64,000 bases of DNA from Lampris incognitus (GCF_029633865.1 NC_079216.1:67661918-67725917); one strand, 5' to 3'. Positions 1 to 11,627 are shown, counted from the stretch's first letter. The notes: generated by a model not told the origin, from the sequence alone. Program-made: numbers and translations.

Positions 1-115
1 TTAGCGACACAAGCTGTCCAGCAGCAAGACGGTTTCGGTGAGCGAACCACGACAATATCGTCGCTCACACGCCACCGTCACGTCCGAGGCCACTCTGCCC
101 GCAACTATGTTTGAG
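1..115 (+). other. fbxl14: fbxl14 5' untranslated leader (partial)
   Basis: GC- and CpG-containing sequence directly upstream of the fbxl14 start. The frame is open from the window edge but has no ATG before 107, so it is read as leader. The promoter lies outside the window. Confidence 0.6.
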
Positions 116-1318
116 ATGGACACGCACGTATCTTGCCTTTTCCCGGAGATCTTGGCCATTATCTTCAGCTACCTTGACGTTAAGGACAAAGGAAGAGTGG
201 CCCAAGTGTGCGTGGCCTGGAGAGACGCGTCCTACCACAAGTCTGTGTGGAGGGGGGTGGAAGCCAAGCTCCATCTCCGAAGAGCGAACCCGTCCCTGTT
301 CCCGAGTCTGCAAACGAGAGGGATTAAGAAAGTCCAGATCCTCAGCCTCAGGCGAAGTCTGAGCTACGTGATCCAGGGGATGCCGCAAATCGAAAGTCTT
401 AACTTATGTGGATGTTTCAACCTCACGGACAACGGACTCGGACATGCGTTTGTACAGGACATTCCATCCTTGCGGGTTCTCAACCTTAGTCTCTGCAAGC
501 AGATAACGGACTCCAGCCTGGGGAGAATTGCTCAGTATCTGAAAAACCTGGAAGTGCTTGAGCTGGGGGGATGCAGCAACATCACCAACACAGGCCTGCT
601 GCTTGTTGCCTGGGGCTTGCACAGACTCAAGAGCCTTAACCTACGCAGCTGCAGGCATGTGTCAGATGTGGGGATCGGGCACCTTTCCGGGATGACTCGC
701 AGTGCTGCAGAGGGTTGCTTATCGCTTGAGAAGTTGACCCTGCAGGACTGCCAGAAGCTGACTGACTTGTCCCTCAAGCACGTCTCAAAGGGCCTAAACA
801 AGCTCAAAGTCCTTAACCTCAGCTTCTGTGGGGGAATTTCAGATGCAGGTATGATACACCTGTCACACATGGCCCACCTGTGTAGCCTGAACTTGCGATC
901 ATGTGACAATATTAGTGACACAGGAATCATGCATCTGGCAATGGGCTCTCTCCAGCTATCCGGCCTCGACGTGTCCTTCTGTGACAAGATCGGTGATCAG
1001 AGCCTGGCTTACATCGCCCAGGGGCTGTACCAGCTCAAGTCCCTCTCTCTTTGCTCCTGCCATATCAGTGATGATGGAATCAACAGAATGGTGCGCCAGA
1101 TGCACGAACTTAAGACCCTCAACATCGGGCAGTGTGTACGGATCACGGACAAGGGGCTAGAGCTTATAGCAGACCACCTGACACAGTTAACAGGGATTGA
1201 TCTGTATGGTTGTACCAAGATCACTAAAAGAGGTCTGGAGAGAATAACGCAGCTCCCGTGCCTTAAAGTCTTAAACCTGGGACTATGGCAGATGACTGAG
1301 AGTGAGAGAGTTAGATGA
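116..1318 (+). CDS. fbxl14: F-box and leucine-rich repeat protein 14, complete single-exon coding sequence (400 aa)
   Basis: Substrate receptor of an SCF (Skp1-Cul1-F-box) ubiquitin ligase. The family (Xenopus Ppa, human FBXL14) targets Snail/Slug/Twist-type transcription factors for proteasomal turnover. The N-terminus carries the F-box (CLFPEILAIIFSYLD, then VAWRD and KSVWRGVEAKLHL, about residues 5-58). It is followed by tandem cysteine-containing leucine-rich repeats to about residue 395, with recurring L-x-L-x-x-C and ITD/ISD signatures. I chose the ATG at 116 because MDTHVSCLFPE matches the family start and the context GAGATGG is strong. An in-frame ATG at 107 and open codons back to 38 exist, but that stretch does not look like the family. 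The protein ends MTESERVR, giving 400 residues; the human protein is slightly longer through a second exon. It is convergent with erc1, as in human. The a/b duplicate identity was not resolved. Confidence 0.96.
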   Translation: MDTHVSCLFPEILAIIFSYLDVKDKGRVAQVCVAWRDASYHKSVWRGVEAKLHLRRANPSLFPSLQTRGIKKVQILSLRRSLSYVIQGMPQIESLNLCGCFNLTDNGLGHAFVQDIPSLRVLNLSLCKQITDSSLGRIAQYLKNLEVLELGGCSNITNTGLLLVAWGLHRLKSLNLRSCRHVSDVGIGHLSGMTRSAAEGCLSLEKLTLQDCQKLTDLSLKHVSKGLNKLKVLNLSFCGGISDAGMIHLSHMAHLCSLNLRSCDNISDTGIMHLAMGSLQLSGLDVSFCDKIGDQSLAYIAQGLYQLKSLSLCSCHISDDGINRMVRQMHELKTLNIGQCVRITDKGLELIADHLTQLTGIDLYGCTKITKRGLERITQLPCLKVLNLGLWQMTESERVR

Positions 1319-2160
1319 ACGCTGTTGTTTAAATAGTGCGTTTAATCTGTTGTGTATAATGTTCTCTCTCCTGTATACTGTATGACTGCCAATACCTGTT
1401 GTTACCTTTACCTGCTTTGCTGACTAAAACCTCAAAGGGAATCGGCATTAATCATTCAAATATAGAAGGCTTGAGCATTCACCTTTTCTGCGATATTACA
1501 CTCCTTGTTTCAGTAATATTTAATTCTTGCAGGCTCTGTTGCTGTACTTTGGTTGTCTCACTTTGGCCTAGGCAGAGTTCTTCTTAGCTAGCTACCTCAC
1601 CCATTAGAGACAGGAGTGCCTACCACCACATTGCATCTGAAACTACATTGCATATTTTTCTGAGTGATTATGGAGTTTTTGATACTCATGAAGATCTAAT
1701 TGCTAAATAATACCTAGTCGTTGTAACATATCTCAGAAAGGCAGTAGTACCTTAGATTGAAGTTTTGATAAAAACAAATTCTTTCCTGATATATTTTTTG
1801 CCTATGTAACATATTTTTTGTATTGAATGATTTGTCCTTAAAATTTGTACTTCAAATTGAAGTGAGTTGATTGCTCTTGTTTTTCTGCCTATATCCGTTT
1901 ATTTGGCAGTTTTAGTTTAGCCAGTTTTCTATATCTGAAGAAATACCGTATATCAGATATGCCATGTCAACATGACTACATCAGGGCAGTTGCCTATATG
2001 CAAACTCTTATACTGTACACCAACCCTCCTCCTCCTCCTCCTGAAGAGCTTTCAAGGAAATAGTGTTGAAGTATTGTTTAAAAAACAGTAACTTAAGATT
2101 GTTTTATATTCACACAGTAGTGATATTTATGAATAAAGATGGTAAATATGTTTCATTATT
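1319..2160 (+). other. fbxl14: fbxl14 3' UTR with candidate polyadenylation signal
   Basis: AT-rich, non-coding sequence downstream of the fbxl14 stop. AATAAA at 2132-2137, followed by a T-rich stretch, is the best poly(A) signal. Conserved UTR elements cannot be judged from one sequence. The exact cleavage point is inferred. Confidence 0.5.
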
Positions 2161-2706
2161 TGCCTTTTGTTCTGTTCGCTGCAGTTGCGAGCTCCAGGTG
2201 TGGTTCTGAAGCGTCACGTATGTGATGTGGGAACCAGGGCGGAAGCGTCTGTTGAGCAGGACTCACCCTGAGAGACTGGGAGCATGTTGGCGAAGCTGAG
2301 TCGGTGGTGCTGCTCTGAGCTACACCTTCAGTGTAAAACTGGGGAGATTTTACGAATTAGAATGTTTGAAATAACGACTGAGTCCACAAAGACATTTACA
2401 CACAGTTACCCACAGCCAGGAGACGAGGTGGAGAGTGTTTGGCGTCAACTGGTTACTCTCACTGCAAATGAACAACTATTCTCTTGCCTTGGTCACCTTT
2501 CAATTATCAACCCATTTTAACACGTCCGAAACAGTCTTCATGTGTTACAACCATTTTTAACAAAGATATTCCTGTGAAATGTCTCAGACAAACAAACTTG
2601 GATTTACTTTGTTTTCATTTCAGTTTAAATATTTTAACAGTGCAGACAGTAATACCTAAAAAAATATAATGGTAATATTAAACATCTACATTAAAGTCTG
2701 CAATAT

Positions 2707-3150
2707 TAACACAGCTATGTTATAATCCTGTGTCAAGTAAATTCTTTACACAGCCATGATATATGGTGTGGAGACAGTGGCACTGATGAAAAGACAGGAG
2801 GTGGAGGTGGCAGAGTTGAAGATAAGATTTTCACTGGGAGTGATGAAGGAGGACAGGATGAGGGACGAGTATATTAGAGGGACGGCTCAGGTTGGACGGT
2901 TTGGAGACAAAGCAAGAGAGACAAGATGGAGATGGTGTGGACGTGTGGAGGAGAGATGCTGAGTATACTGGGAGAAGGATGCTGAATATGGAGCTGCCAG
3001 GGAAGAGGAGAAGAGGAAGGCCAAAGAGGAGGTTTATGGAGGTGGTGAGGGAGGACATGCAGGTGGCTGGTGTGACAGAGGGAGATGCAGAAGACAGGAA
3101 GAGATGGAGACGGATGATCTGCTGTGGTGACCCCTAACGGGAGCAGCCGA

Positions 3151-3188
<38 letters not shown>

Positions 3189-3192
3189 ATAG
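2707..3192 (+). mobile_element. 5'-truncated RTE-type LINE fragment with (TAG)n tail
   Basis: The interval encodes, with a frame break near 2940, the C-terminal region of an RTE-like reverse-transcriptase polyprotein (ETVALMKRQEVE, FSLGVMKEDR, RRMLNMELPGKRRRGRPKRR). It closely matches the longer copy at 48429-49885. The 3' end is CCCCTAACGGGAGCAGCCG followed by (TAG)n at about 3151-3189, the short-repeat tail typical of RTE elements rather than poly(A). A 17-bp direct repeat, ATTAAAGTCTGCA[A/G]TAT, at 2690-2706 and 3193-3209 looks like the target-site duplication. A dead copy. Confidence 0.85.
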
Positions 3193-3209
3193 ATTAAAGT
3201 CTGCAGTAT

Positions 3210-4108
3210 AGTTTGGTGGAATCAGCCCTTGTGTCTTGAAAGCAGTCAGTAAAACCCTTAAATCATTTCTAACCAAACATAAAAAGTCAGATGTCTTAAC
3301 GAGGGAAAATGGCTAATTGCTGTTTTTTGTACAGGCAGAGGACATTAAAGACACGAGACTGATGCCAGAGTGACGTTTCAGTCTGAATAGATAAACATGA
3401 ATGACTGGCTTGCTCAGGAAAGTGCCGTCATGTTCTCAGCTGTATGAAGCAAGACTGCCACTCATTCTGTCTTCTTATGCTGTCTTTTCATTCTGTCTTC
3501 GCCTGTTAATTCCTTCCAACGCCTCGTGCTCCGTTTCAAAACGTCTGAAACGAGTCGTGCAGATTTTGGTTTGTGCATTGTTGTCAACCAGGAGTGTATA
3601 TCATGTCACTATCATGTAACATGTCAATATCATGTCAATATGAATGTTCGCTTTAGCTTCACAATGGGGGAATCCCAATTTTTGTAGTTTTTGTATAAAA
3701 ACTACACATTTAAGACTGATAAGATATTTATTTACATACATACAAAATGCAAATACTCACAAACATGTCTGTTTTGCTTTCTTTTTTTTTAGTTTGATTC
3801 TTCTTAACACGAACAGACAGAAGGCAGTACATTTCTTTTACCCACGCAAAAGAAAGTAAACAAAATGTGTCATCATGGAGTGGATAGAAGCCCCGTATCA
3901 GCTCTGTGTTCCTGACAGAAGTTAGAAAAAGAAAGATGACGCGACATTAAGGCAAAGGCAGGGACACACAGGCCAGCCAGGGAACCGAACACTGAAAAGA
4001 TACTTTTCTTTCACATAACGGAGGGAAAGACGGGTTAAAAGAGACGAAGATGAGACGTTACAAACCCAGCAAGGGGCCAGACACCAACGCAAAAGAAAGC
4101 ATCCAACT
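3210..4108. other. fbxl14-erc1 intergenic sequence, no gene seen
   Basis: AT-rich intergenic DNA. No splice-consistent or family-matching reading frame was found on either strand, and no repeat was recognised. Confidence 0.5.
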
Positions 4109-4109
4109 T

Positions 4110-4536
4110 GGGCCCCTTTTCCACTACATGGTACCAGCTCGGCTCGACTCAACTCGCAGTGTCGTTTTGCATCACCGTACCAGTACCCCCCCCCATCACT
4201 GTACCAGTAACCCCTCATCACTGTACCAGTAACGCCTCATCACCGTACCATTACACCCTCATTACCGTACCAGTACCCCCCCATTACTGTACCAGTAACC
4301 CCTCATCGCCGTACCAGTACCCCCCCATTACTGTACCAGTAACCCCTCATCGCCATACCAGTACCCCTCAGTGTAACTGGTCTGCAGTGATTTTGGTACC
4401 TGCTCCAGTTTTTTTGGAACCTCGACTAAGGTGGTACCAGAAAAGTGATGACAGTTACCAACATGTCGGTACCTTCCAGTAATGGAACACGAAAAAAGGC
4501 GAGTCGAGTCGGTACCATGTAGTGGAACAGGGGCAT
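4110..4536. mobile_element. Non-autonomous foldback (MITE-like) DNA element, KpnI-rich type
   Basis: The left end CCCCTTTTCCACTACATGG, GTACCAGCTCGGCTCGACTC is mirrored at the right end (GAGTCGAGTCGGTACC, ATGTAGTGGAACAGGGG). These make inverted termini of about 40 bp. The interior holds a degenerate tandem array of about 21-bp units (CTGTACCAGTAACCCCTCAT) at 4170-4370. A related element with the same termini lies at 25120-25953. No target duplication was identified, so the superfamily is uncertain. Confidence 0.65.
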
Positions 4537-4668
4537 TAGGTCCTCCAGAGTCAAGTAAGCGGTATATTCAGAATGAATGAGCCACATTTTAACTGATTAG
4601 TTCTGATCAAGTTTTCAGTCTTTCTGATGTTACATCGAGAATTCTCTTACCACTTTATCCACCGTGCT

Positions 4669-6306
4669 GGGGTCACTCATCTAACACCGGTGGTCTGTTT
4701 CTGTGTTGGGGTCACTCAGTTAACACCGGTGGTCTGTTTCTGTGTTGGGGTCACTCAGCCAACACCAGGAGTCTGTTTCTGTGTTGGGGTCACTCAGCCA
4801 ACACCAGGAGTCTGTTTCTGTGTTGGGGTCACTAAGCTAACACCGGTGGTCTGTTTCTGTGTTGGGGTAACTCAGCCAACACCAGGAGTCTGTTTCTGTG
4901 TTGGGGTCACTCAGCTAACACTGGTGGTCTTTTTCCGTGTTGGGGTCACTCATCTAACACCGGTGGTCTGTTTCTGTGTTGGGGTCACTCAGCTAACACC
5001 GGTGGTCTGTTTCTGTGTTGGGGTCACTCAGCTAACACCGGTGGTCTGTTTCTGTGTTGGAGTCACTCAGCCAACACCAGGAGTCTGTTTCTGTGTTGGG
5101 GTCACTCAGCTAACACCGGTGGTCTGTTTCTGTGTTGGAGTCACTCAGCTAACACCGGTGGTCTGTTTCTGTGTTGGGGTCACTCAGCTAACACCGGTGG
5201 TCTGTTTCTGTGTTGGGGTCACTAAGCTAACACCGGTGGTCTGTTTCTGTGTTGGGGTCACTAAGCTAACACCGGTGGTCTGTTTCTGTGTTGGGGTCAC
5301 TCAGCTAACACCGGTGGTCTGTTTCTGTGTTAGGGTCACTCAGCTAACACCGGTGGTCTGTTTCTGTGTTGGAGTCACTCAGCTAACACCGGTGGTCTGT
5401 TTCTGTGTTGGGGTCACTCAGCTAACACCGGTGGTCTGTTTCTGTGTTGGGGTCACTCAGCTAACACCGGTGGTCTGTTTCTGTGTTGGGGTCACTAAGC
5501 TAACACCAGGAGTCTGTTTCTGTGTTGGGGTCACTCAGCTAACACCGGTGGTCTGTTTCTGTGTTGGGGTCACTCAGCTAACACCGGTGGTCTGTTTCTG
5601 TGTTGGGGTCACTCAGCTAACACCGGTGGTCTGTTTCTGTGTTGGGGTCACTCAGCCAACACCAGGAGTCTGTTTCTGTGTTGGGGTCACTCAGCTAACA
5701 CCGGTGGTCTGTTTCTGTGTTGGGGTCACTCAGCTAACACCGGTGGTCTGTTTCTGTGTTGGAGTCACTCAGCTAACACCGGTGGTCTGTTTCTGTGTTG
5801 GGGTCACTCAGCTAACACCGGTGGTCTGTTTCTGTGTTGGGGTCACTAAGCTAACACCGGTGGTCTGTTTCTGTGTTGGGGTCACTCAGCTAACACCGGT
5901 GGTCTGTTTCTGTGTTGGGGTCACTCAGCTAACACCGGTGGTCTGTTTCTGTGTTGGGGTCACTCAGCTAACACCGGTGGTCTGTTTCTGTGTTGGAGTC
6001 ACTCAGCTAACACCGGTGGTCTGTTTCTGTGTTGGGGTCACTCAGCTAACACCGGTGGTCTGTTTCTGTGTTGGGGTCACTAAGCTAACACCGGTGGTCT
6101 GTTTCTGTGTTGGGGTCACTCAGCTAACACCGGTGGTCTGTTTCTGTGTTGGGGTCACTCAGCTAACACCGGTGGTCTGTTTCTGTGTTGGGGTCACTCA
6201 GCTAACACCGGTGGTCTGTTTCTGTGTTGGGGTCACTCAGCTAACACCGGTGGTCTGTTTCTGTGTTGGGGTCACTCAGCTAACACCGCGAGTCTGCTTC
6301 TGCATG
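4669..6306 (+). repeat. 39-bp minisatellite, 42 units
   Basis: The unit is GGGTCACTCAGCTAACACC, GGTGGTCTGTTTCTGTGTTG, repeated 42 times almost without indels. Because 39 is divisible by three, one frame stays open for the whole array (13-residue period GVTQLTPVVCFCV inside an ATG-initiated 632-codon frame, 4627-6525). Two unit classes exist: CTAACACCGGTGG (common) and CCAACACCAGGAG (units 3, 4, 6, 11 and 26), whose substitutions are linked. A mixed unit is seen at position 22. There is no signal peptide, homology or splice support, so it is treated as a repeat. Confidence 0.97.
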
Positions 6307-6834
6307 CAACAGAGTTTAAAATTCGTACACCTTCAGCAAGGTACCGGAGCTGAAATGTGCTTTTTGAGCCCTGTGCAGGTGCGAGAGGTTCTCAAATGTG
6401 GAATGTCTGGTAGCAATCCTCTCCACCAGCAGCAGGCCACGGTTGGACAGCTTTCTCCTCTAACCCGGCACGGCCTGTCTCTCGACAACATCGCTTCCAA
6501 CACCCTAACACAATTCTTGACATGAAACAAACAAACAAACAAACAAACACTGGAATCTCTGGATAGTAATACAATTACATCACCTCATGGTGAACAAATA
6601 TAAAATGGTTAGAAATAAATGTCAAAAAGTATTCTCCCATCACACAGTCACGGTTTTAAAAACATCTGTAGTTCACACATTATTTTGACACTTACAAAAT
6701 GTATTTTTTGACACATTTCCTCCCCATGTCTTTACTCAACATACTTGCATGACAGCCACTTTGTTCAGAGCAACTCGCTCCTCCAGATTCTGTGCAAACA
6801 TTCAATGCATATCCATATGGTAAACATTTTTTAC

Positions 6835-6881
<47 letters not shown>

Positions 6882-7060
6882 TATATTTATATATCTATAG
6901 AGCATGACTTTCTGAAAGTTATGGCAGTACTGTCACACACATTTTGTCTCAAAGACAAAATTAAACACACACAGACGACCACTGCACTGCTTTTAACTTT
7001 TCAGAATTTTTTAAAGAACGCACAACATCTTCCACTAAACTGACCTGTACTCAGTCACTG
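6307..7060. repeat. Intergenic sequence with simple repeats
   Basis: Contains (AAAC)n at about 6523-6549 and a compound (AT)n/(TATG)n microsatellite at about 6834-6895. No gene is seen. The erc1 3' UTR probably begins to be transcribed just above this interval. Confidence 0.6.
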
Positions 7061-8406
7061 TACGCGTTTATTATCGACTTATATACAAACTGATCTAAAA
7101 AGTCAAGATCTGCGGGAAAGTGATTTTCACTTCGTGTGAATGTGGTGCGCCAATACGGTAATCAAAAATCTCAGCCCTGAAGATTTAAAAAAAAATACAA
7201 GAAACTGACATCCCTTGCATTTTATAAGTGATGTGAAAAATACAAGAGAGGGGCATCACTTGCATTTGTCAGAGATTCAGTCGAAACAATAACTACCTGG
7301 GCTACATGTGACGTCTGTAGAAATGTCTGTAGATGAGACTGAAAGTTAGTGGGTCAGATCAAAATGCTTACATCATGCCTTAGCACCAGTGGTACAGAGA
7401 AATAACACCTCTGCATTAGGTCCAGTACTGATCTCTGTGCATGCTCCAAGGCCACTAGAACGTTCTGAAAGAAACAACATTGCATACCTCAAAAACAAGT
7501 GGACATTGTGTGCAAAACCGTTAAAAAAAAATCAAACATTGTCCATGAATAAAACCCTCTGTCTCTCTGTCTCTCATCCTAACTTGAGAACATAGTGCAT
7601 AAATAAAGCCTTCCTTCTGACTTCTGTCAAAGTTCAGACCAGGATCCACTGCTAGAACGCCTCACTCAACCCCCCTTATAATGCATGTACCAAACCCCCC
7701 AACATATGTGATAAAACCCACCCAGAATCTAATCCTGGCTAAAGGACAGGTCCAAAACTCTCAGTTGTGACACGTACTTTATGCAGAACATGCGCAGGTT
7801 TTTGGTTTAAAGCGGTGATTTCCAAGTGGTCGAACGAACGGACACCAGTCGCTGTAGTTCTAGCCAGTCTGAAGCTGCTAGTGTGTAACTTGGCAACGAA
7901 CAGCCACTGGTCCCTAACAACTACTTTGGAAAACACTGTCCCAAAAAAAAAAAAAAAATCAAAACAAGCATCTACTACATGTCTCCGAGACTCACCCACT
8001 GAGCACAGTTACTCTCCATTCTCCTCAGGATACTGAGGCTCCCCCTTCCTCCAAAAAGTTTCCTTCCCTACGTGCATAATGAATGATGAACTAAAAATAA
8101 GAATAAAGGGGAAGAAGAAGACCTGATGAGGTGTGTGGATCATGAGATTTTACTTGACCTGAGGGCAACTAGGCGGAGTCACGTTATCTAGAGATACATG
8201 AGACAGAAAAGTAAAATGTCTCCTGGATTAAAGGATGAGGAAGAGGAAGTGGAGTAAGAGCTCAGGGATGCCGGACACCAGATGATGTACCCCCCTCCCC
8301 CTTTCCCTTTTAAAAGGGCCTGTCCATGTGGTGGTCTGATAAAGAGCGCCTGGGCTACACTGAGCTTTTGTCTGAAGAGAACGGGTTGGACGGGCCGGAT
8401 CAGAGG
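7050..8406 (-). other. erc1: erc1 3' UTR (long isoform), inferred
   Basis: Minus-strand sequence after the erc1 stop at 8407-8409. The first reasonable minus-strand AATAAA is at 7067-7072 (TTTATT on the plus strand), giving a UTR of about 1.35 kb. It includes an A15 tract at about 7940-7955 on the plus strand. The extent is inferred from the signal only. Confidence 0.35.
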
Positions 8407-8544
8407 TCAGCATGACTCCTCCAGGGCGTTGACCACCTGCTCCAGGATATCAGGGCAGTAGTCGGCGATCTGCTGCAGCACCGAGTTGGCGTACTCCTGC
8501 AGCTCTCCACTCTCCCTCTCACACACCTCCAGCTCTCGTTCCAG
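8407..8544 (-). CDS. erc1: erc1 last coding exon (1066-1110), FIP-RBD-like tail
   Basis: Acceptor ATCCGCAG|CTG, stop TGA at 8407-8409. Encodes LERELEVCERESGELQEYAN and LQQIADYCPDILEQVVNALE, ending EESC where human ends EESS. This helix resembles the Rab-binding FIP-RBD domain and corresponds to the Rab6-binding end. Confidence 0.94.
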   Translation of the reverse strand: MERELEVCERESGELQEYANSVLQQIADYCPDILEQVVNALEESC

Positions 8545-11529
8545 CTGCGGATGGACACAGGATAAGTTATATTCTTACCGGAGCCATTTCTGGCCAACTG
8601 TCATGTGACCTTAACGCAAACATTCTCAAATCGAACCCGGTGCCTTCTCGTCATCTCTGATGGAGCAAGTATGCAGTAGCTATGTTAGAAAACATCGACA
8701 AGAAAAACAGAATCAGTCCTGTGTTAAGTTATTCATCATAAAAAAAGGCCACTGCAAGCATCCTCGCAGTTAGGCTGCAAACTGTTTATCGATATACCAA
8801 CACTTCCTGACAGTTGTCTTCATCTGTTTTAGCTCAACATAATCATTGGCCACTTGACCCTGTTGAAGACGACTGATGAAACATGACTATGTGCTGACCT
8901 TCTTTGTAATATTCTACTGTACTTTCCTGCACCCCATCACTTTTTTTTTTTTGCGGATTTTTTTTCTCTCCTTTTCTCCCCAGTTGCATCCGGCCAATTG
9001 CCCCACTCTTCCGAGCCGTCACGGTTGCTGCTCCACCCCCTCTGCAGAGCCGGGGAGGGCTGCAGACTACCACATGCCTCCTTCGATACATGTGGAGTCG
9101 CCAGCCGCTTCTTTTCACCTGACAGTGAGGAGTTTCACCAGGGGGATGTAGCACATGGGAGGATCACGCTATTCCCCCCAGTTCCCCCTTCCCCCGAACA
9201 GGCGCCCTGACCAACCAGAGGAGGTGCTAGTGCAGTAACCAGGACACACACCCATATCTGACGTCCCACCCGCAGACACGGCCAATTGTGTCTGTAGGGA
9301 TGCCTGACCAAGTCGGAGGTAACACGGGGATTCAAACCAGTGATCCCTGTGTTGGTAGGCAACGGAATAGACCGCTACACTACCCAGATGCCCACCTCAC
9401 CACTTTTCCCTGTTATTCATTCTCAGTATCTAAATATCCCATCACTTCTGAGAGAGAGAGACAGAGAGAGAGAGAGAAAGTGTTCCTCCAGTACTTGTTC
9501 GAGAGTCATCTTTTGAAGCTCCTCCTCCCAGGCCGGGGGGTCGCTGTGATGGTAGTGAGAGGGTGGCGTGAGCTGACTGAGGATGCTGGGGTCGCGGTCG
9601 TGGCAGAGGTCAGTCAGGTGTGCGATGTAGAGCTTGAGCTTACTACGGTTCTGTGACAGGGCTAGGAGAGGGGGGATCATCTGCCAGGTGGGGAGGTGCG
9701 GTAAAAGAGAAACAAAGAGAGTAGGGGACAAAGCACAGAAGATGGATATGAACAAAAGAAGAAGGGATGTGGAAAATGGATAAGAAAAGAGGAAGAAAAA
9801 TTGACATGGACTTTAGGTGTAATATTGTTGGTCGAGATGTGTAATGAACAAGCTGCTGTATTGTCATCACGGTGGATCAAATGGGGATGTGAAGCAACCA
9901 TGCAGCAGGTCTCCATGAAACGCCAGAACAAACTCAACACAGATTAAATGGTTTACACCGGAGAAATCTAAAAAGTAAATCAAAGCACTGCCATCTGCAT
10001 GCACGGCCGGCCATCGAACACATCTGCAAACCCTCCATCTTCACTTGGTGTATAAAAATCACTTTATACACTCCAGTAGTAGTGCATTTAGTATTTGTTT
10101 ATTATACATGAATAGATGGAAAAAGTATCTAAGTATCTAGTACTAGTAATTATGCCACTCTATGTAAATGGTCAGTAAATGGCTGTGGTAATATACGAAG
10201 TACACAAGCCCAGTAAGTGGTATCATCCAGTTCAATACTGGTTTTAGCAGGTGTGAGGCATTATGGGTAAGGGGTTGTTGATGTTGGGAAGTCCAGTCAT
10301 GTACACGTCAGTGCCAGGGCCGTGGCCTGCTCAGTCATGTACACGTCAGTGCCAGGGCCATGGTGTGCTCAGTCATGTACACGTCAGTGCCAGGGCCGTG
10401 GTGTGCTCAGTCATGTACACGTCAGTGCCAGGGCCATGGTGTGCTCAGTCATGTACACGTCAGTGCCAGGGCCGTGGTGTGCTCAGTCATGTACACGTCA
10501 GTGCCAGGGCCGTGGTGTGCTCAGTTAAGATGCTGTAGTGTGAAGCAAGAGACTGAGCCAAGATAGAAATCATCTCATCCTCTCAGCCTGAGCGCACACA
10601 CACTGATCCCTTTCCTGTAAGCCGCCGAAGGGCAATCAATTTAAACGGTATCGACGCCCAGAATGAGTGGTGAGACTTGCCCTCTAAATTAATGAAAAGA
10701 ACAAAACAACAACAACACACCCACGATCAACAGAAAAAAGGCATAATGTGACACGGCGGAAAGAACAACACAAGAGCAAAACACACGAATGAATGGAAGA
10801 CAGGAAGATGAGCGAACATGCCATGAAAAAGAGACAAGGACAAGTTGATGAGTCTGGCATTATGTAGGTGCTCACCCTTCTGAACAAATTGGCTGAGAGA
10901 CAGAGAGAGAGAGAGGGGAAGGGCAAAATGTTGCCTATGCCCAAATACCCTCCTCATCATCCTGTTGGGCACAGGTGAAGCCGTTGGCAGCAGTGGGAAT
11001 GAATACTTGGTTAGTGTGTATACAACCAACAACACATGGAAGAACTATCTGGGTTTATCTGTCAGAGGAAGACACTGTTGTTCCCTAGAGTTGCATGTGA
11101 TTTAGACAAACAACTTTGTTAACAACACTTTAATATTAGTTCACACCCCCCCCCAGAAAAAGAAAATAAAACTACTGACAGGAATTACAGAAATCCTACA
11201 ATATCTAAATTACAGCAACGCCAGCAAAGTAGACCAAGCTGTGAAGGGGCCAGGCAAGCTACCTGATCTGGAGAGGGTTTATGATTGGTTTGGTCAGGGG
11301 TGGTCTTCAGATGGTCATCCTCGTAGTTGTCTGCCATCAGTTTCATTCGGTTTTGAGTCTATAAGAGAAAGCAAAATGACCTTGTTATATTGGAAGAGAA
11401 AAAGGATCCATCCATCCATTATCCAAGCTGCTTATCCCAACTGGGGTCACGGGATGCTGGAGCCTATCCCAGCAGTCATTGGGCGGCAGGTGGGGAAACA
11501 CCCTGGACAGGCCGCCAGTTTATTACAGG

Positions 11530-11627
<98 letters not shown>

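Noticed and set aside
38-115. 26-residue N-terminal extension of Fbxl14
   Set aside because: It begins at GTG; the first ATGs are at 107 and 116 and the family start matches 116.
4669-6306. CRISPR-like array
   Set aside because: Contiguous repeats without unique spacers, in a vertebrate genome with no cas genes.
4627-6525. 632-codon ATG frame made of 13-residue repeats as a protein gene
   Set aside because: The frame is a by-product of a 39-bp minisatellite; there is no signal peptide, promoter, splice sites or family similarity.
9330-9393. tRNA gene (A/B box sequence), and similar at 13530-13591, 17596-17670, 41490-41556, 44845-44920, 50640-50708
   Set aside because: These are heads of SINEs: each is joined to a shared tRNA-unrelated body and none folds to a full intact tRNA by eye.
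11241-11627. Frames containing His-Thr repeats (also at 56888-57148, 59335-59607 and 18983-19294)
   Set aside because: Translations of CA-type microsatellites and adjacent SINE DNA.
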